Notes: generated from the letters alone by a model not told the origin. DNA of 64,000 nucleotides from a bacterium (GCA_028821265.1 JAPPGU010000085.1:1-64000), one strand, 5' to 3'; positions 41,593-50,140 are shown, numbered from the stretch's first letter. Numbers and translations: made by a program.

Positions 41593-42719
41593 ACCGGCTC
41601 CGTTACCTGGGCCGCGATCGAGACCCGGCGGCGATCCCGCATGAACTCCACGGCCGGAGGGACCAGCAGGGCCAGCACCAGCAGGGCCTGCACCACGTCG
41701 ACCACGGTGCGGTCCACCCCGGTGGCGGCCAGAAACCCGGACCCGGTTCGGAGAGCGGCGAACAGGATCGCCACCGGGATGCAGAGGAGTGGTCGGTTGC
41801 GCGCCAGCAGGGCAACGAGCAGTCCCTGCCATCCGATCTCGTTGGAGAATCCCGCGGTCAGCCGGGCGCTCGACGCCCCGGCCGCCAGCATCAGGGCCCC
41901 TGCCAGGCCGGCCGCGGCGCCGGAGATGAAGAGAGCCGTGGCCCCGGCCCGCCCGAAGGACACTCCCGCCTGCTGAGCCACCCTCGGATTGCTTCCCAGC
42001 ATCCTGAGCTTGAACCCGAACACGGTTCGGGTCAGGACGAATGCCGCCAGCCCGGCGCCCAGCAGGGCCAGGAAGAATCCGATAGTGACCTCGTTGCCCC
42101 AGACCGTCAGGACCGGCAGGCGTACGGAGCCGGGCAGAGCGGCGCTCGTCACGGCCTGGCTGGGCCGGTTCGGGTCGAGATCCCGCAGGAACCAGTCGGT
42201 GGTGATGGCGAAACCGACTATCTGGAAGGCCACGAACACCAGGAGCAGAGTGGAGATGACCTCCGGGACCCCCCGGCGGAACCTCATCAGGGCCGCCACG
42301 CCGGCGTAGAGACCCCCGGCCACCGCCCCGAGGGCCAGCCCGCCCACGAGAAGGAGAGGGCCCGTTCCGGCCACCCTGGTGCCGATGAGGGCCATCGCCA
42401 GCGCACCCATCAGAAGCTGGCCCTCCTGCCCGATGTTGAAGAAGCCCGCCCTGACCCCCACCACCATGCCGAGGGAAACCAGCAGGATGGGCGTGGCGAC
42501 CGCCAGCGTCTCTCCCCACCGTCCGGGGGCCAGGAAGGCGCCTTCCGCCAGTGCGCCGGCAACGCTGCCCCAGGCGTTCCCGGAGACCGCAACCAGCCCC
42601 GCCGAGATCACCAGCGCGAACCCGACGCTCACCACGTACAGCAACAGCATGTACAGACCCCCGTCCTGTCCCCCGAGACCGGGATCGTCGGTGGGTGGTG
42701 CCCCAGGATCGGTGCTCAA
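41589..42719 (-). CDS. BMP-type ABC transporter permease 1
   Basis: Permease of 376 residues with a polar N-terminus and then about ten hydrophobic segments. MVVGVRAGFFNIGQEGQLLM is the conserved element of the first permease of this importer class, and LRMLGSNPRVAQQAGVS the later one. It starts at a TTG (42717-42719) that overlaps the ATPase stop in TTGA, so translation is coupled. With permease 2 it forms the membrane channel. Confidence 0.92.
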   Translation of the reverse strand: MSTDPGAPPTDDPGLGGQDGGLYMLLLYVVSVGFALVISAGLVAVSGNAWGSVAGALAEGAFLAPGRWGETLAVATPILLVSLGMVVGVRAGFFNIGQEGQLLMGALAMALIGTRVAGTGPLLLVGGLALGAVAGGLYAGVAALMRFRRGVPEVISTLLLVFVAFQIVGFAITTDWFLRDLDPNRPSQAVTSAALPGSVRLPVLTVWGNEVTIGFFLALLGAGLAAFVLTRTVFGFKLRMLGSNPRVAQQAGVSFGRAGATALFISGAAAGLAGALMLAAGASSARLTAGFSNEIGWQGLLVALLARNRPLLCIPVAILFAALRTGSGFLAATGVDRTVVDVVQALLVLALLVPPAVEFMRDRRRVSIAAQVTEPV

Positions 42720-44326
42720 GAGGCCTTCTCCTCCTCGTCCGTCCCCCCCATCAGCAAGCCCAACCGGGACAGGTCGAACTCATCACGCGACATCTCGCCC
42801 ACGATGCTTCCGCGATGGAGCACCACCAGCCGGTCGGCCAGCGACAGTATCTCGCGGAGGTCGGTCGAGAGCAGCAGCACCCCGATTCCCCGGTCCGCAG
42901 CCTGCCTGATCCGATCGGCCACGTATTCGATCGCCCCGACATCGAGGCCTCTGGTGGGCTGGTGGGCCACCATGACCTCAGGGGAGGCGGACAGGGCACG
43001 AGCGATCACCGTCCGCTGCTGGTTCCCGCCCGACAGGTCACCGAGCGAGGCATCGGGTCCGGACGTCCGGATGTCGTACTCGTCGATCAGCCGGAGGGCG
43101 TGGCGCCTGATGGCGTCCAGGCGGAGCAAGCCCCAGCGTCGCATCCTGCGCATGGAAGGGATCATCAGGTTCTCGGCCACGGTCATGTCCAGCACGCATC
43201 CGGCCCGATGGCGATCGGCCGGCACGACCGCTATGCCGGCCCTGGTCATGGCCCCGGCCACACCGGTCGGAACCGTCCGGCCATTGACGTGGACCGTTCC
43301 GTCATCGAGGCGCAGTAGACCGCCCAGCAGATCGGCGAGGGCGGTCTGGCCGTTTCCCTCCACGCCCGCCACCCCGACTATCTCGCCCGCGCCCACGGTG
43401 AGCGACAGGCCGTCCAGCAGCACTCGCCCGTCAGCGCCCTTCACCGACGCTCTCTCAACTTGCAGGACCGGAACCGTCCGCGCGCCCGTCTCGACGGCCC
43501 GGTCGGGTCCTTCGCCGTCCATCGGGTCGGCCTCGAGCAGATCCCGGGCAACCTGATCCCGCTCGAAAGCGGCCGTGACCGTACGGAGCGGTACGGGACG
43601 ACCCACCATCGCCCGGGCCAGCGAGGGAACCCGCGCCTCGGCGGTCAGCAGGCGATCCACCACCCTCCCCTCCCGCATCACCGTGATCCGGTCGGTGGCC
43701 CGCAGTATCTCGTCGAGCTTGTGGCTGACCAGCGCCACCGCCCAGCCCTGGGTCCGCACGCCGGTCAGTAGGACGTCGAACAGGTACTGGGATTCGGCCG
43801 GCGTCAGCGCCGACGTCGGCTCGTCAAGGATGATCGTGCGGGGCCGGCGCCCCAGGCACTTGATTATCTCGACCCTCTGGCGGATTCCGGCCGACAGGTC
43901 GCGCACGGTGGCGTCGGGATCGACCGACAGGCCGTAGCGCCAGGAAATCCTGCGGACCCGGGCCCTGGTCCGGCCGGGATCCAGGGGCCCGACCTCGCCG
44001 AGGGCGACGTTCTCCCACACCGTGAGCGCGTCGACCAGGCTGTAGTGCTGGTGCACCATGCCGATCCCGAGCCGGACCGCATCGGACGGATCCGCGATGC
44101 GGGTCGCCTGGCCGTCGATCCTGATCACCCCCTGGTCGGGATCCACCAGGCCGAAGATCATGCGCATGAGGGTGGACTTGCCGGCGCCGTTCTCCCCGAG
44201 AATGCCGTGTATCTCGCCCGCCCGGAGGGCCAGATCGACCTCCTCACAGGCGACCACCGAACCGAAGTGCTTGGTGAGGCCGTCCACCTCGAGTACCGGG
44301 TGCTCGAACCCGAAGTCTTCGATCAT
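42716..44326 (-). CDS. BMP-type ABC importer ATPase with two nucleotide-binding domains
   Basis: A 536-residue protein with two ABC domains. The first has Walker A GENGAGKSTLMR, signature LSAGIRQRVEI and Walker B IILDEPTSALT. The second has a degenerate Walker A (GVEGNGQTALADLL), a clear signature LSGGNQQRTVIARA and MVAHQPTRGLD. This asymmetry is the rule in ribose- and BMP-type importers. It begins at the ATG at 44324-44326 after GGGAGG. It is separated from the binding-protein gene by 305 bases that include a hairpin but belongs to the same directional cluster. Confidence 0.94.
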   Translation of the reverse strand: MIEDFGFEHPVLEVDGLTKHFGSVVACEEVDLALRAGEIHGILGENGAGKSTLMRMIFGLVDPDQGVIRIDGQATRIADPSDAVRLGIGMVHQHYSLVDALTVWENVALGEVGPLDPGRTRARVRRISWRYGLSVDPDATVRDLSAGIRQRVEIIKCLGRRPRTIILDEPTSALTPAESQYLFDVLLTGVRTQGWAVALVSHKLDEILRATDRITVMREGRVVDRLLTAEARVPSLARAMVGRPVPLRTVTAAFERDQVARDLLEADPMDGEGPDRAVETGARTVPVLQVERASVKGADGRVLLDGLSLTVGAGEIVGVAGVEGNGQTALADLLGGLLRLDDGTVHVNGRTVPTGVAGAMTRAGIAVVPADRHRAGCVLDMTVAENLMIPSMRRMRRWGLLRLDAIRRHALRLIDEYDIRTSGPDASLGDLSGGNQQRTVIARALSASPEVMVAHQPTRGLDVGAIEYVADRIRQAADRGIGVLLLSTDLREILSLADRLVVLHRGSIVGEMSRDEFDLSRLGLLMGGTDEEEKAS

Positions 44327-44631
44327 CCGGCCTCCCGGCGGAGACGGCGACAACCCGGAGCGGCGGAACTTGTCACACCCCCTCGGCATACTCGAATCGC
44401 TAAACACCTGCGCTGCCGGGAGCTATGACGTCGGCGCGGCAGCAGGTCAAGACTTCGGAGTTGACGCCACCGGCCCGACTGGTGGAGCGCGCCCCGAAAC
44501 CGGCGTGGTGGAGGCGGGGGTGGGCCCAGCGGGTGGCGGCGTTGTCCGCGATTTTCGCGTTCTCGGATGGAACCGGCCAGCGGTTGGATCAGGCCACGCG
44601 CCGTACAGAACAGGTGGACCGGAGCCGGCAC
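44327..44631 (-). other. 305-base gap inside the BMP operon
   Basis: No gene with a credible start or codon pattern was found between the binding-protein stop and the ATPase start. An 80-codon plus-strand ORF here has no family features. The only clear structure is the hairpin at 44406-44447. The gap may hold an internal promoter or an RNA-processing site that sets transporter levels below those of the binding protein. Confidence 0.5.
44406..44447 (-). promoter_or_regulatory. Intra-operon hairpin before the ATPase gene
   Basis: ACCTGCGCTGCC (44406-44417) pairs with GGCAGCAGGT (44438-44447) over ten pairs with a two-base bulge and a 20-base loop. It lies 185 bases after the binding-protein stop and 80 bases before the ATPase start. 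Such structures between binding protein and channel genes often stabilise the upstream message; that is inference here. Confidence 0.45.
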
Positions 44632-45711
44632 TCAGAAGCCGTATGCCTCGGCGAGGATCCTTGAGATCTCCTCCTCGAACTGGCCGGCCCCGATCCGGGC
44701 ATTCAGATCGGCGAGCGCCTGATCCTGCTCGGGCGTTCCGTCGCACAGGTTGGCCCCCACCTCGGGATCGACTCCCACTGTGAAGCGCCGTGCGCCCCCT
44801 TCCACCGCGGTGCCTGCGATGATCTCGTCGAAGATCGGCGTCAGGAAGTCGCCGGCGTCGAACATCACCTCTATGTCGTAGTCCAGGTCTTGTCGCTCGC
44901 ATCCTCTGGACGAACCGGCGGTCATGACGATCAGCCCGTCCTCGTTGGCGAGACGGGTGATCGGCTCGTGGGCGCCGCCCAGGAACGGGTAGACCGCCCC
45001 CACGCCCTCGGCAGCCGCGGCGTTGTAGGCCTCGGTGGCTCCGGCGGTGTTGTTGAAGTCGAAGGGGAAGTTGCCGGTGGGCACGTAGATGGCGTCGAAC
45101 GACTCGTCCACCAGATGAAGACCGAGCCGGAAGGCCAGGAAGGACTCCACCTCGAAGTTGAGATCGCAGCATCCAAGGAACACCGCCAGGTCGGCGTCAC
45201 GAGCATCCAGCAGCAAACCGGTCGCGTATCCGGCCGAGATGCCCAGTTCGGCCCCGCTGTCGGCACTCCGCAGCAGGCCGGGAGTGTCCTGGTAACCGGA
45301 CCCGCAGTTGCAGTACCAGAAGATCTCCTCATGCTCCAGGAACAGGTCCTCGTTGCCATCCGCCAGGTTGCTCGAGCCGATGGCGATGATGTCCGCCCCC
45401 TGGGCAACCACGTTGTTCAACTCGGCCCGCGCGTCGGCCGGGGCGACCTGATCCACGATGAGCGGCGCCTCGTACCCCGCCGCCGCCGAGATCTCCTCCA
45501 CCCGCTCGACCAGGGCCTGGTAGTAGGCGCCATCGTCTCGGGAGCCCTCGGTGACCACCGCGATGCGGACCGATCCGTCGCCGTTGAAGTCGGCCGCACC
45601 CCACTCGGTCGAAGGCGTCTCTCCGGAGCCGTCCCCGTTGTCAGCGCAGGCCGACGCAACCGCTATGAGCGCCAGGAAGCCGAGCACGGGCCAGGCCCGG
45701 AAGCCCTTCAT
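44632..45711 (-). CDS. BMP-family substrate-binding lipoprotein
   Basis: Exported substrate-binding protein of 359 residues. The signal ends LALIAVASACADNGDG, a good lipobox, so the mature protein is lipid-anchored at Cys. VRIAVVTEGSRDDGAYYQAL and AQGADIIAIGSSNLADGNE follow the BMP/PnrA pattern. The mature domain is unusually rich in cysteine (YCNCGSG, GCCDLNF, RGCERQD, NLCDG), possibly disulfide-bonded. Its start overlaps the aldolase stop in ATGA. It should deliver the operon's substrate to the two permeases. Confidence 0.88.
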   Translation of the reverse strand: MKGFRAWPVLGFLALIAVASACADNGDGSGETPSTEWGAADFNGDGSVRIAVVTEGSRDDGAYYQALVERVEEISAAAGYEAPLIVDQVAPADARAELNNVVAQGADIIAIGSSNLADGNEDLFLEHEEIFWYCNCGSGYQDTPGLLRSADSGAELGISAGYATGLLLDARDADLAVFLGCCDLNFEVESFLAFRLGLHLVDESFDAIYVPTGNFPFDFNNTAGATEAYNAAAAEGVGAVYPFLGGAHEPITRLANEDGLIVMTAGSSRGCERQDLDYDIEVMFDAGDFLTPIFDEIIAGTAVEGGARRFTVGVDPEVGANLCDGTPEQDQALADLNARIGAGQFEEEISRILAEAYGF

Positions 45712-46493
45712 GAGCCCCGCCCGGAACCGTGGACGGCTCGGCCGAGGCGCCGGACCATCTCCCCGGGGTCGGACGCTCCCCAGACGTTGCGCCCGAAGCA
45801 GACGCCCGACGCTCCCGCCGCCACCACGCCCGCCGCGTACGCGACCACCTCGTCCTCGCTGTCCCTCTTGGGACCGCCCAGCACGAACAGCGGCGCCTCG
45901 CATCCTTCCACCACCTCGCCGAGATCCTCCACCTGCGCCGGAGCCATGGTCTTGATGCCATCGGCCCCGATCTCCACGCAGATGCGGGCGCTTCGAGCGA
46001 TGTTCTCCGTGTCCCATGGCACCTCCTGACTCCACCCTCCGGGGATGGACTCGGCCAGTACCGGCATGCCGATCCGCTCGCACTCCCCCACCAGAGCAGC
46101 CAGCCGGCGCAGCGAACGCTTCTCCTCTCGCGAACCCGGGTAGACCATCAGGATGACCGCGTCCGCTCCGATCATCGCCGCCTGCTCGGCTCGATACATG
46201 AGCGAGAGGCCGTCACCGTCCGTGTTCCGGTCGAGGTGGGTAGCCGCACCGTCCATGCGGAGAATCAGACCGCACTCCGCGAAGGTCGCGGGGTAGCGGC
46301 GGGCAATCTGCCAGGTGACCAGGATGCCGTCGGGTCGCCCCTCGGCCACCGCCTCGACCACGTCCAGGGCCGGGCCGGCTCCCGTGGCCAGCTGCATGTC
46401 GATGGCGACCAGCAGCGCGCGCCCGTCCCCGCCGACGAAGCGGCGGGTACGCCGGGTCTTGCCGGCGCCTACCGCCGAGGCCACGGACGCCAT
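45708..46493 (-). CDS. Class I aldolase, DeoC/LacD/LsrF-like
   Basis: A 261-residue (beta/alpha)8 aldolase. LLVAIDMQLATGAGP is at the N-terminus, DAVILMVYPGSREEKRSLR follows, and the probable Schiff-base lysine lies in IGADGIKTMAP near residue 176, with LFVLGGPKRDSEDEV and FGRNVWGASDP at the C-terminus. The family contains fructose-bisphosphate, tagatose-bisphosphate and AI-2-phosphate (LsrF) enzymes. Position after a kinase suggests that it cleaves or rearranges the phosphorylated product. It begins three bases after the kinase stop. Confidence 0.82.
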   Translation of the reverse strand: MASVASAVGAGKTRRTRRFVGGDGRALLVAIDMQLATGAGPALDVVEAVAEGRPDGILVTWQIARRYPATFAECGLILRMDGAATHLDRNTDGDGLSLMYRAEQAAMIGADAVILMVYPGSREEKRSLRRLAALVGECERIGMPVLAESIPGGWSQEVPWDTENIARSARICVEIGADGIKTMAPAQVEDLGEVVEGCEAPLFVLGGPKRDSEDEVVAYAAGVVAAGASGVCFGRNVWGASDPGEMVRRLGRAVHGSGRGS

Positions 46494-46496
46494 GCC

Positions 46497-47798
46497 TCAG
46501 ACCCCCTGCCGGAGCCGGCGGGCGGCCGCATCACCCAGCGCGATGAAGCGCTCCAGCCCCTCTTCGTAGGCTGTGACGATGTCCGGCTCGAACGTGGTGA
46601 ACGCCGGCGCCGGCCAGTCTCCTGCTTGCCCCTCGCCCGGCCGGGGCCACCACCCGACGGCGGATCCTGCAGCCAGGGCCGCTCCGTAGGCCGCCATCTC
46701 GGGACAACTCGGGACATCGACCGGCACGCCCAGCACCGATGCCTTGATGGAAACCCACAGACTGCTACGCGACGGGGCACCCGAACTCACCATCCGGTTC
46801 ATGGTAATGCCGTGCCGGGCAAGGTCACGGGCGATGTGAGCCAAGCCGTACGCGGAGGCCTCCATGACGGCGCGCGCCACCACGCCCTGGTCGGAGGCCG
46901 CACCGAGCCCGTGGATCTCGGCCCGCAGTTCCGGTACCCAGCGGGGCGCCCTCTCCCCCTCGAGAAACGGTAGGACCATCACCCCGCCCGAGCCCGGTTT
47001 GACCGCGGCGGCCGCCTCGATCAGGTCGGGAACCGTCCGGCCGGTCATCGAGGACCACCAATCCAGCATGGCGCCGTGGGAGGCCGCCGGGCCACCGACC
47101 AGGTAGACACCGGGGACGTGACCGGGGATACCGTGCTCGGAGACCGACGGGTCGTCGCCTCGGGTGGCGGCAACGCCGAGACCCCCTGTCCGGCCACCCG
47201 GGTCGAAGCCCTTGCCGGGCCGGTCGATGGCAGCGGCCCAGGCGGTGAGGAAGGCGTCGTTGGCGCCGGGAGCCAGCACGATCCCCCCAGGCAACCCGGA
47301 TTCCCCCGCCGTGACCCCTGCGGCCGACCCGACCGGGATCGGATCTCCGAACCCCTCCAGCGGTTGCTGGCCCGGCCAAACCGCCTGGGTGCCGGGTGAA
47401 CCACCGAGTTCGGCCACCAGGTAATCCCACATCTGGCGGGGCCGGTCGGCGCCTCCGAACAGCCTCGACATCTCCTCCGCCTGCGCCAGATGCTGGCCGG
47501 CAAAGTCGGAAGAAGCGCCGGCCGGGTGCTGGTAGGTAAGTGCCCGCCGCGCCGACGCCATCACGGTGGTGGGCCCCTGGCCGCCGATCCCGAGCGCCAC
47601 AGGCGGACCGGCATCCAGTTGCTCAACGGCTCGAACCAGCCCCTCCAGCCACCGGAAGGGGTCCGCCTCGCCCCGGGGGAGATGCATCGGAGCGAACCAT
47701 GCCTCGGAGCCGGCCAGGACCCTCCCGGCTCGGTCGAGGGCTACCGCTCTAACCGCGCCGGTCCCGATGTCCACACCGACGACAACCTGGCCTGCCAT
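46497..47798 (-). CDS. FGGY-family carbohydrate kinase
   Basis: Sugar kinase-like protein of 433 residues. VVVGVDIGTGAVRAVALD is the N-terminal ATPase motif, and the probable catalytic Asp lies in LAPGANDAFL; the second phosphate motif is in LVGGPAASHGAMLDW and the adenosine region in MVSSGAPSRSSLW. It is about 60 residues shorter than usual, and the ILWxDxR region of sugar-binding domains is replaced by MASARRALTYQHPAGASSD, so the substrate is probably atypical. Its ATG overlaps the dehydrogenase stop in TGATG. It likely phosphorylates the oxidised substrate before the aldolase acts. Confidence 0.82.
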   Translation of the reverse strand: MAGQVVVGVDIGTGAVRAVALDRAGRVLAGSEAWFAPMHLPRGEADPFRWLEGLVRAVEQLDAGPPVALGIGGQGPTTVMASARRALTYQHPAGASSDFAGQHLAQAEEMSRLFGGADRPRQMWDYLVAELGGSPGTQAVWPGQQPLEGFGDPIPVGSAAGVTAGESGLPGGIVLAPGANDAFLTAWAAAIDRPGKGFDPGGRTGGLGVAATRGDDPSVSEHGIPGHVPGVYLVGGPAASHGAMLDWWSSMTGRTVPDLIEAAAAVKPGSGGVMVLPFLEGERAPRWVPELRAEIHGLGAASDQGVVARAVMEASAYGLAHIARDLARHGITMNRMVSSGAPSRSSLWVSIKASVLGVPVDVPSCPEMAAYGAALAAGSAVGWWPRPGEGQAGDWPAPAFTTFEPDIVTAYEEGLERFIALGDAAARRLRQGV

Positions 47799-48817
47799 CA
47801 GCCCGGCCCGTTCTCTACAAACACCCGGTAGGTGGGCTGTGAGGTTACGAGGGTGAGGGCGTCGTGCGCCCGGGTCAACGGGAACCGGGCCGTTACCAGG
47901 CGGTTGAGGTCATCGGCGATGACGCCCGAGCGGATGACGGCCGCCGCCCGCTTCCAATCCTCGGGCTCCTGGCTGTACACGCCCACGATCGATATCTCGT
48001 CGCGGTGAGCCCGCTCAGCGGCCACGCCGACCGTGGCCTCCGGGTCGAAGGTGCTATACAGGACGACCGAACCGCCCGGCGCCACCATCTCGACCGCGAG
48101 GTCTAGACCCCCCATGGCGGTCACGAACACCACGTCCTGGAGGCCACCGACCTGGCGGGCTGCACCCGGCCGCGCCACCCAGTCGGCGCCGGCCTCATCG
48201 GCTTCCCGGCGCCTCTCCTCCGATATGTCCACCACACCGACGGCCGAGGCGCCCTCGATGCGGACCAGAGCCATATGGAGCCGGCCCATGAACCCCCCAC
48301 CGATGATGGCCACCCGCTCCCCGGCCATGAAACCGGCCCTACGCAAGGAGTGAACCGTGCAGGCGATGGGCTCGCCCATGGCGGCATGGAGTATGGGGGC
48401 GTTCCCGACCGGGTAGGTCGACTTGGCGTCGACCGAGATGGTCTCGACCAACCCCCCGAAGCTGAACGTCCCGTCCGACAGGGAGCGACCCTGGCGGTAC
48501 CGGCAGAGGGCGGTCCGGCCCCGCCGGCACGGTCCGCAGGTCAGGCATCGCGTCAGCAGATCGACCGTCACGGCCTCCCCGATCTGCGGGGAACCCTCCA
48601 GGGCGTCCACGGCGGAGCCCACCTCCACCACCACCCCGGATATCTCGTGACCGGGGGAGACGGGGTACCAACGCTTGTCGCCGGCGAACAGTCTCCTCTC
48701 GAAGGTGCAGACACCGCAGGCGGCCAACTCGACCAGCACCTGATCGGGACCGGGGGCTGGGCATGGCTCGTTGCGAAGCTCCACCTGGCCGGGTCCTGTG
48801 ATGACTGCGGCTTTCAC
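47798..48817 (-). CDS. Zinc-dependent polyol/alcohol dehydrogenase
   Basis: Medium-chain dehydrogenase of 339 residues from the GTG at 48815-48817. Catalytic zinc ligands are in CGVCTFE and PGHEISG; the four structural cysteines are in CLTCGPCRRGRTALC. The NAD site reads AIIGGGFMGRLHMAL. The sorbitol or threonine dehydrogenase group is closest. It is the first gene of the operon, which suggests that a secondary alcohol is oxidised to a ketose before phosphorylation. The longest ORF starts 32 codons upstream without similarity. Confidence 0.9.
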   Translation of the reverse strand: MKAAVITGPGQVELRNEPCPAPGPDQVLVELAACGVCTFERRLFAGDKRWYPVSPGHEISGVVVEVGSAVDALEGSPQIGEAVTVDLLTRCLTCGPCRRGRTALCRYRQGRSLSDGTFSFGGLVETISVDAKSTYPVGNAPILHAAMGEPIACTVHSLRRAGFMAGERVAIIGGGFMGRLHMALVRIEGASAVGVVDISEERRREADEAGADWVARPGAARQVGGLQDVVFVTAMGGLDLAVEMVAPGGSVVLYSTFDPEATVGVAAERAHRDEISIVGVYSQEPEDWKRAAAVIRSGVIADDLNRLVTARFPLTRAHDALTLVTSQPTYRVFVENGPG

Positions 48818-48997
48818 CGGGACCTTTCCGGTCGCTGGGACGGGACGCCTTATCGGCGCCGGGACGGGATACCGACCGGATGGTAGCCCTGATTGTTCAT
48901 GTCCCCAGCACACGGGCGCGGATCACGCCGCTTCAACCACATGATCTGCGAAGCGGCCACCATCGCCCGGCGGTTGACTTCACGCCCGACCGCACGA

Positions 48998-49024
48998 TGG
49001 GGCTGTCAAATGGCTATAGCCCCA
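48998..49024. terminator. Hairpin between an EamA gene and the sugar operon
   Basis: TGGGGCT (48998-49004) and AGCCCCA (49018-49024) form a perfect 7-bp stem with a 13-base loop. On the minus strand it is 84 bases after the EamA stop and 181 bases before the dehydrogenase start. It is the only clear structure in this 291-base gap, where no gene was recognised. Confidence 0.4.
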
Positions 49025-49108
49025 GGTCAGGAGCACGGAGCACCTATGGGCATCACCCGCACAAACCCCCATCCACGAACAATCGGGGCTAACCGGCGGG
49101 ACCGGGAT

Positions 49109-50026
49109 TCACGCCCCGCGCCGGCGAGCTTCCCGGATGCGGACCAGGTCGGTCACCACCACGCCGGAAAGCACCAGCACCCCGCCCAGCAGGATGCCCG
49201 GTTGGACCTGCTCGTCCAGGAGCAGGACTCCGGCACTGACAGCCACCAGTGGGATCAGATAGGAGATGACCGACGAGAAGACCACCGGGACATGGCGGAT
49301 CAGGAAGTAGTAGAGGCTGAGCGGAAGGAACATCCCGACGGTGCCGGTGTAGAGAATCGCCAGAAGGCCCGTGGTGCTATGGCCGAACGGAGCACCATCG
49401 ACCGCCAGCCCCACCGCCCACTGGGCGACGCTCCCCACCGCCAGCTGAACCCCGGTGACACCGAGCACCGAGTATTGCCCGGCATAGCGCTTGGCATAGA
49501 CGCCGGCGAACGAGATGCAGACCACGCTGGTCAGGGCCATCACGCCCGCCATGACCGGATCGCCGCCATCGGTGATCCCCGAGTCCCCGATGAGGATGAG
49601 AGCCGCTATTCCAAATAAGCCGAGCAACAGGCCGAACGTGGTTCCCACGTTGAGGCGCTCTTCGGCCAGCATGAAGTGAGCCACCAGGGCGGTTCCCAGC
49701 GGGATCAGGGAGTTCACCAGGGTGACGAACCCGGCGGAAGCGTTGGCCAGCGCTAGGTACCTGGCCTGCTGGGGCAGCAGCACCGCCAAAAGGGCCAGCA
49801 CCAGACCGATCCGAAGCTCGGCCGGACCCACCAGGTTCCGGCGGCGCATGAGGCCGATCATCAGCCAGACCGACACGGCGGCGACCATAGACCCCCCGGC
49901 AGCCATCGTCGAGGGGCCGATTCCCTCGGCGATACCGACCCTTCCGGCGATCGGAGCGGTGCCCCATCCCAGGCTGATGATCCCGATGATCACCCAGATC
50001 CGTTGGTTGGTGATCCGCAGGCTCAC
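49109..50026 (-). CDS. EamA-family (DMT) transporter with structured leader
   Basis: Transporter of 305 residues with ten hydrophobic segments. The N-terminal WVIIGIISLGWGTAPIAGRV and the second-half SSVISYLIPLVAVSAGVLLL are EamA hallmarks, and GFVTLVNSLIPLGTALVAHF ends the first repeat. It starts at a GTG (50024-50026). The leader contains the nested stems at 50041-50123 whose base ends 14 bases before the start codon, so folding could block the ribosome site. If so, the structure would sense the exported compound; the ligand is unknown. Confidence 0.88.
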   Translation of the reverse strand: MSLRITNQRIWVIIGIISLGWGTAPIAGRVGIAEGIGPSTMAAGGSMVAAVSVWLMIGLMRRRNLVGPAELRIGLVLALLAVLLPQQARYLALANASAGFVTLVNSLIPLGTALVAHFMLAEERLNVGTTFGLLLGLFGIAALILIGDSGITDGGDPVMAGVMALTSVVCISFAGVYAKRYAGQYSVLGVTGVQLAVGSVAQWAVGLAVDGAPFGHSTTGLLAILYTGTVGMFLPLSLYYFLIRHVPVVFSSVISYLIPLVAVSAGVLLLDEQVQPGILLGGVLVLSGVVVTDLVRIREARRRGA

Positions 50027-50040
50027 CTCGCCATCCTAGG

Positions 50041-50140
50041 AAGTACGGAGCAACGTCCCGAAGGCCCGACACGTGGTGCCAGAATCCGGTCTTGGGAATG
50101 TCGGGCCGGCAATCCCCGTACTTGTCAGCACGTTCCCAAG
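50041..50140 (-). promoter_or_regulatory. Candidate riboswitch-like leader with pseudoknot
   Basis: Two perfect nested stems are present: AAGTACGG/CCGTACTT (50041-50048, 50116-50123) outside and GGCCCGACA/TGTCGGGCC (50063-50071, 50099-50107) inside. CTTGGGAA in the inner loop (50091-50098) is perfectly complementary to TTCCCAAG outside the stems (50133-50140), so a pseudoknot can form. On the minus-strand message the structure abuts the EamA start codon. No known riboswitch consensus was recognised in either orientation. Confidence 0.5.

Noticed and set aside
50070-50120. Resemblance to cobalamin or SAM riboswitch text (GGUGCCAGAAUCCGG and GGCCGGCAAUCC) in plus orientation
   Set aside because: The motifs are partial and in the wrong order for both classes, and the structure fits better as a minus-strand leader of the EamA gene.
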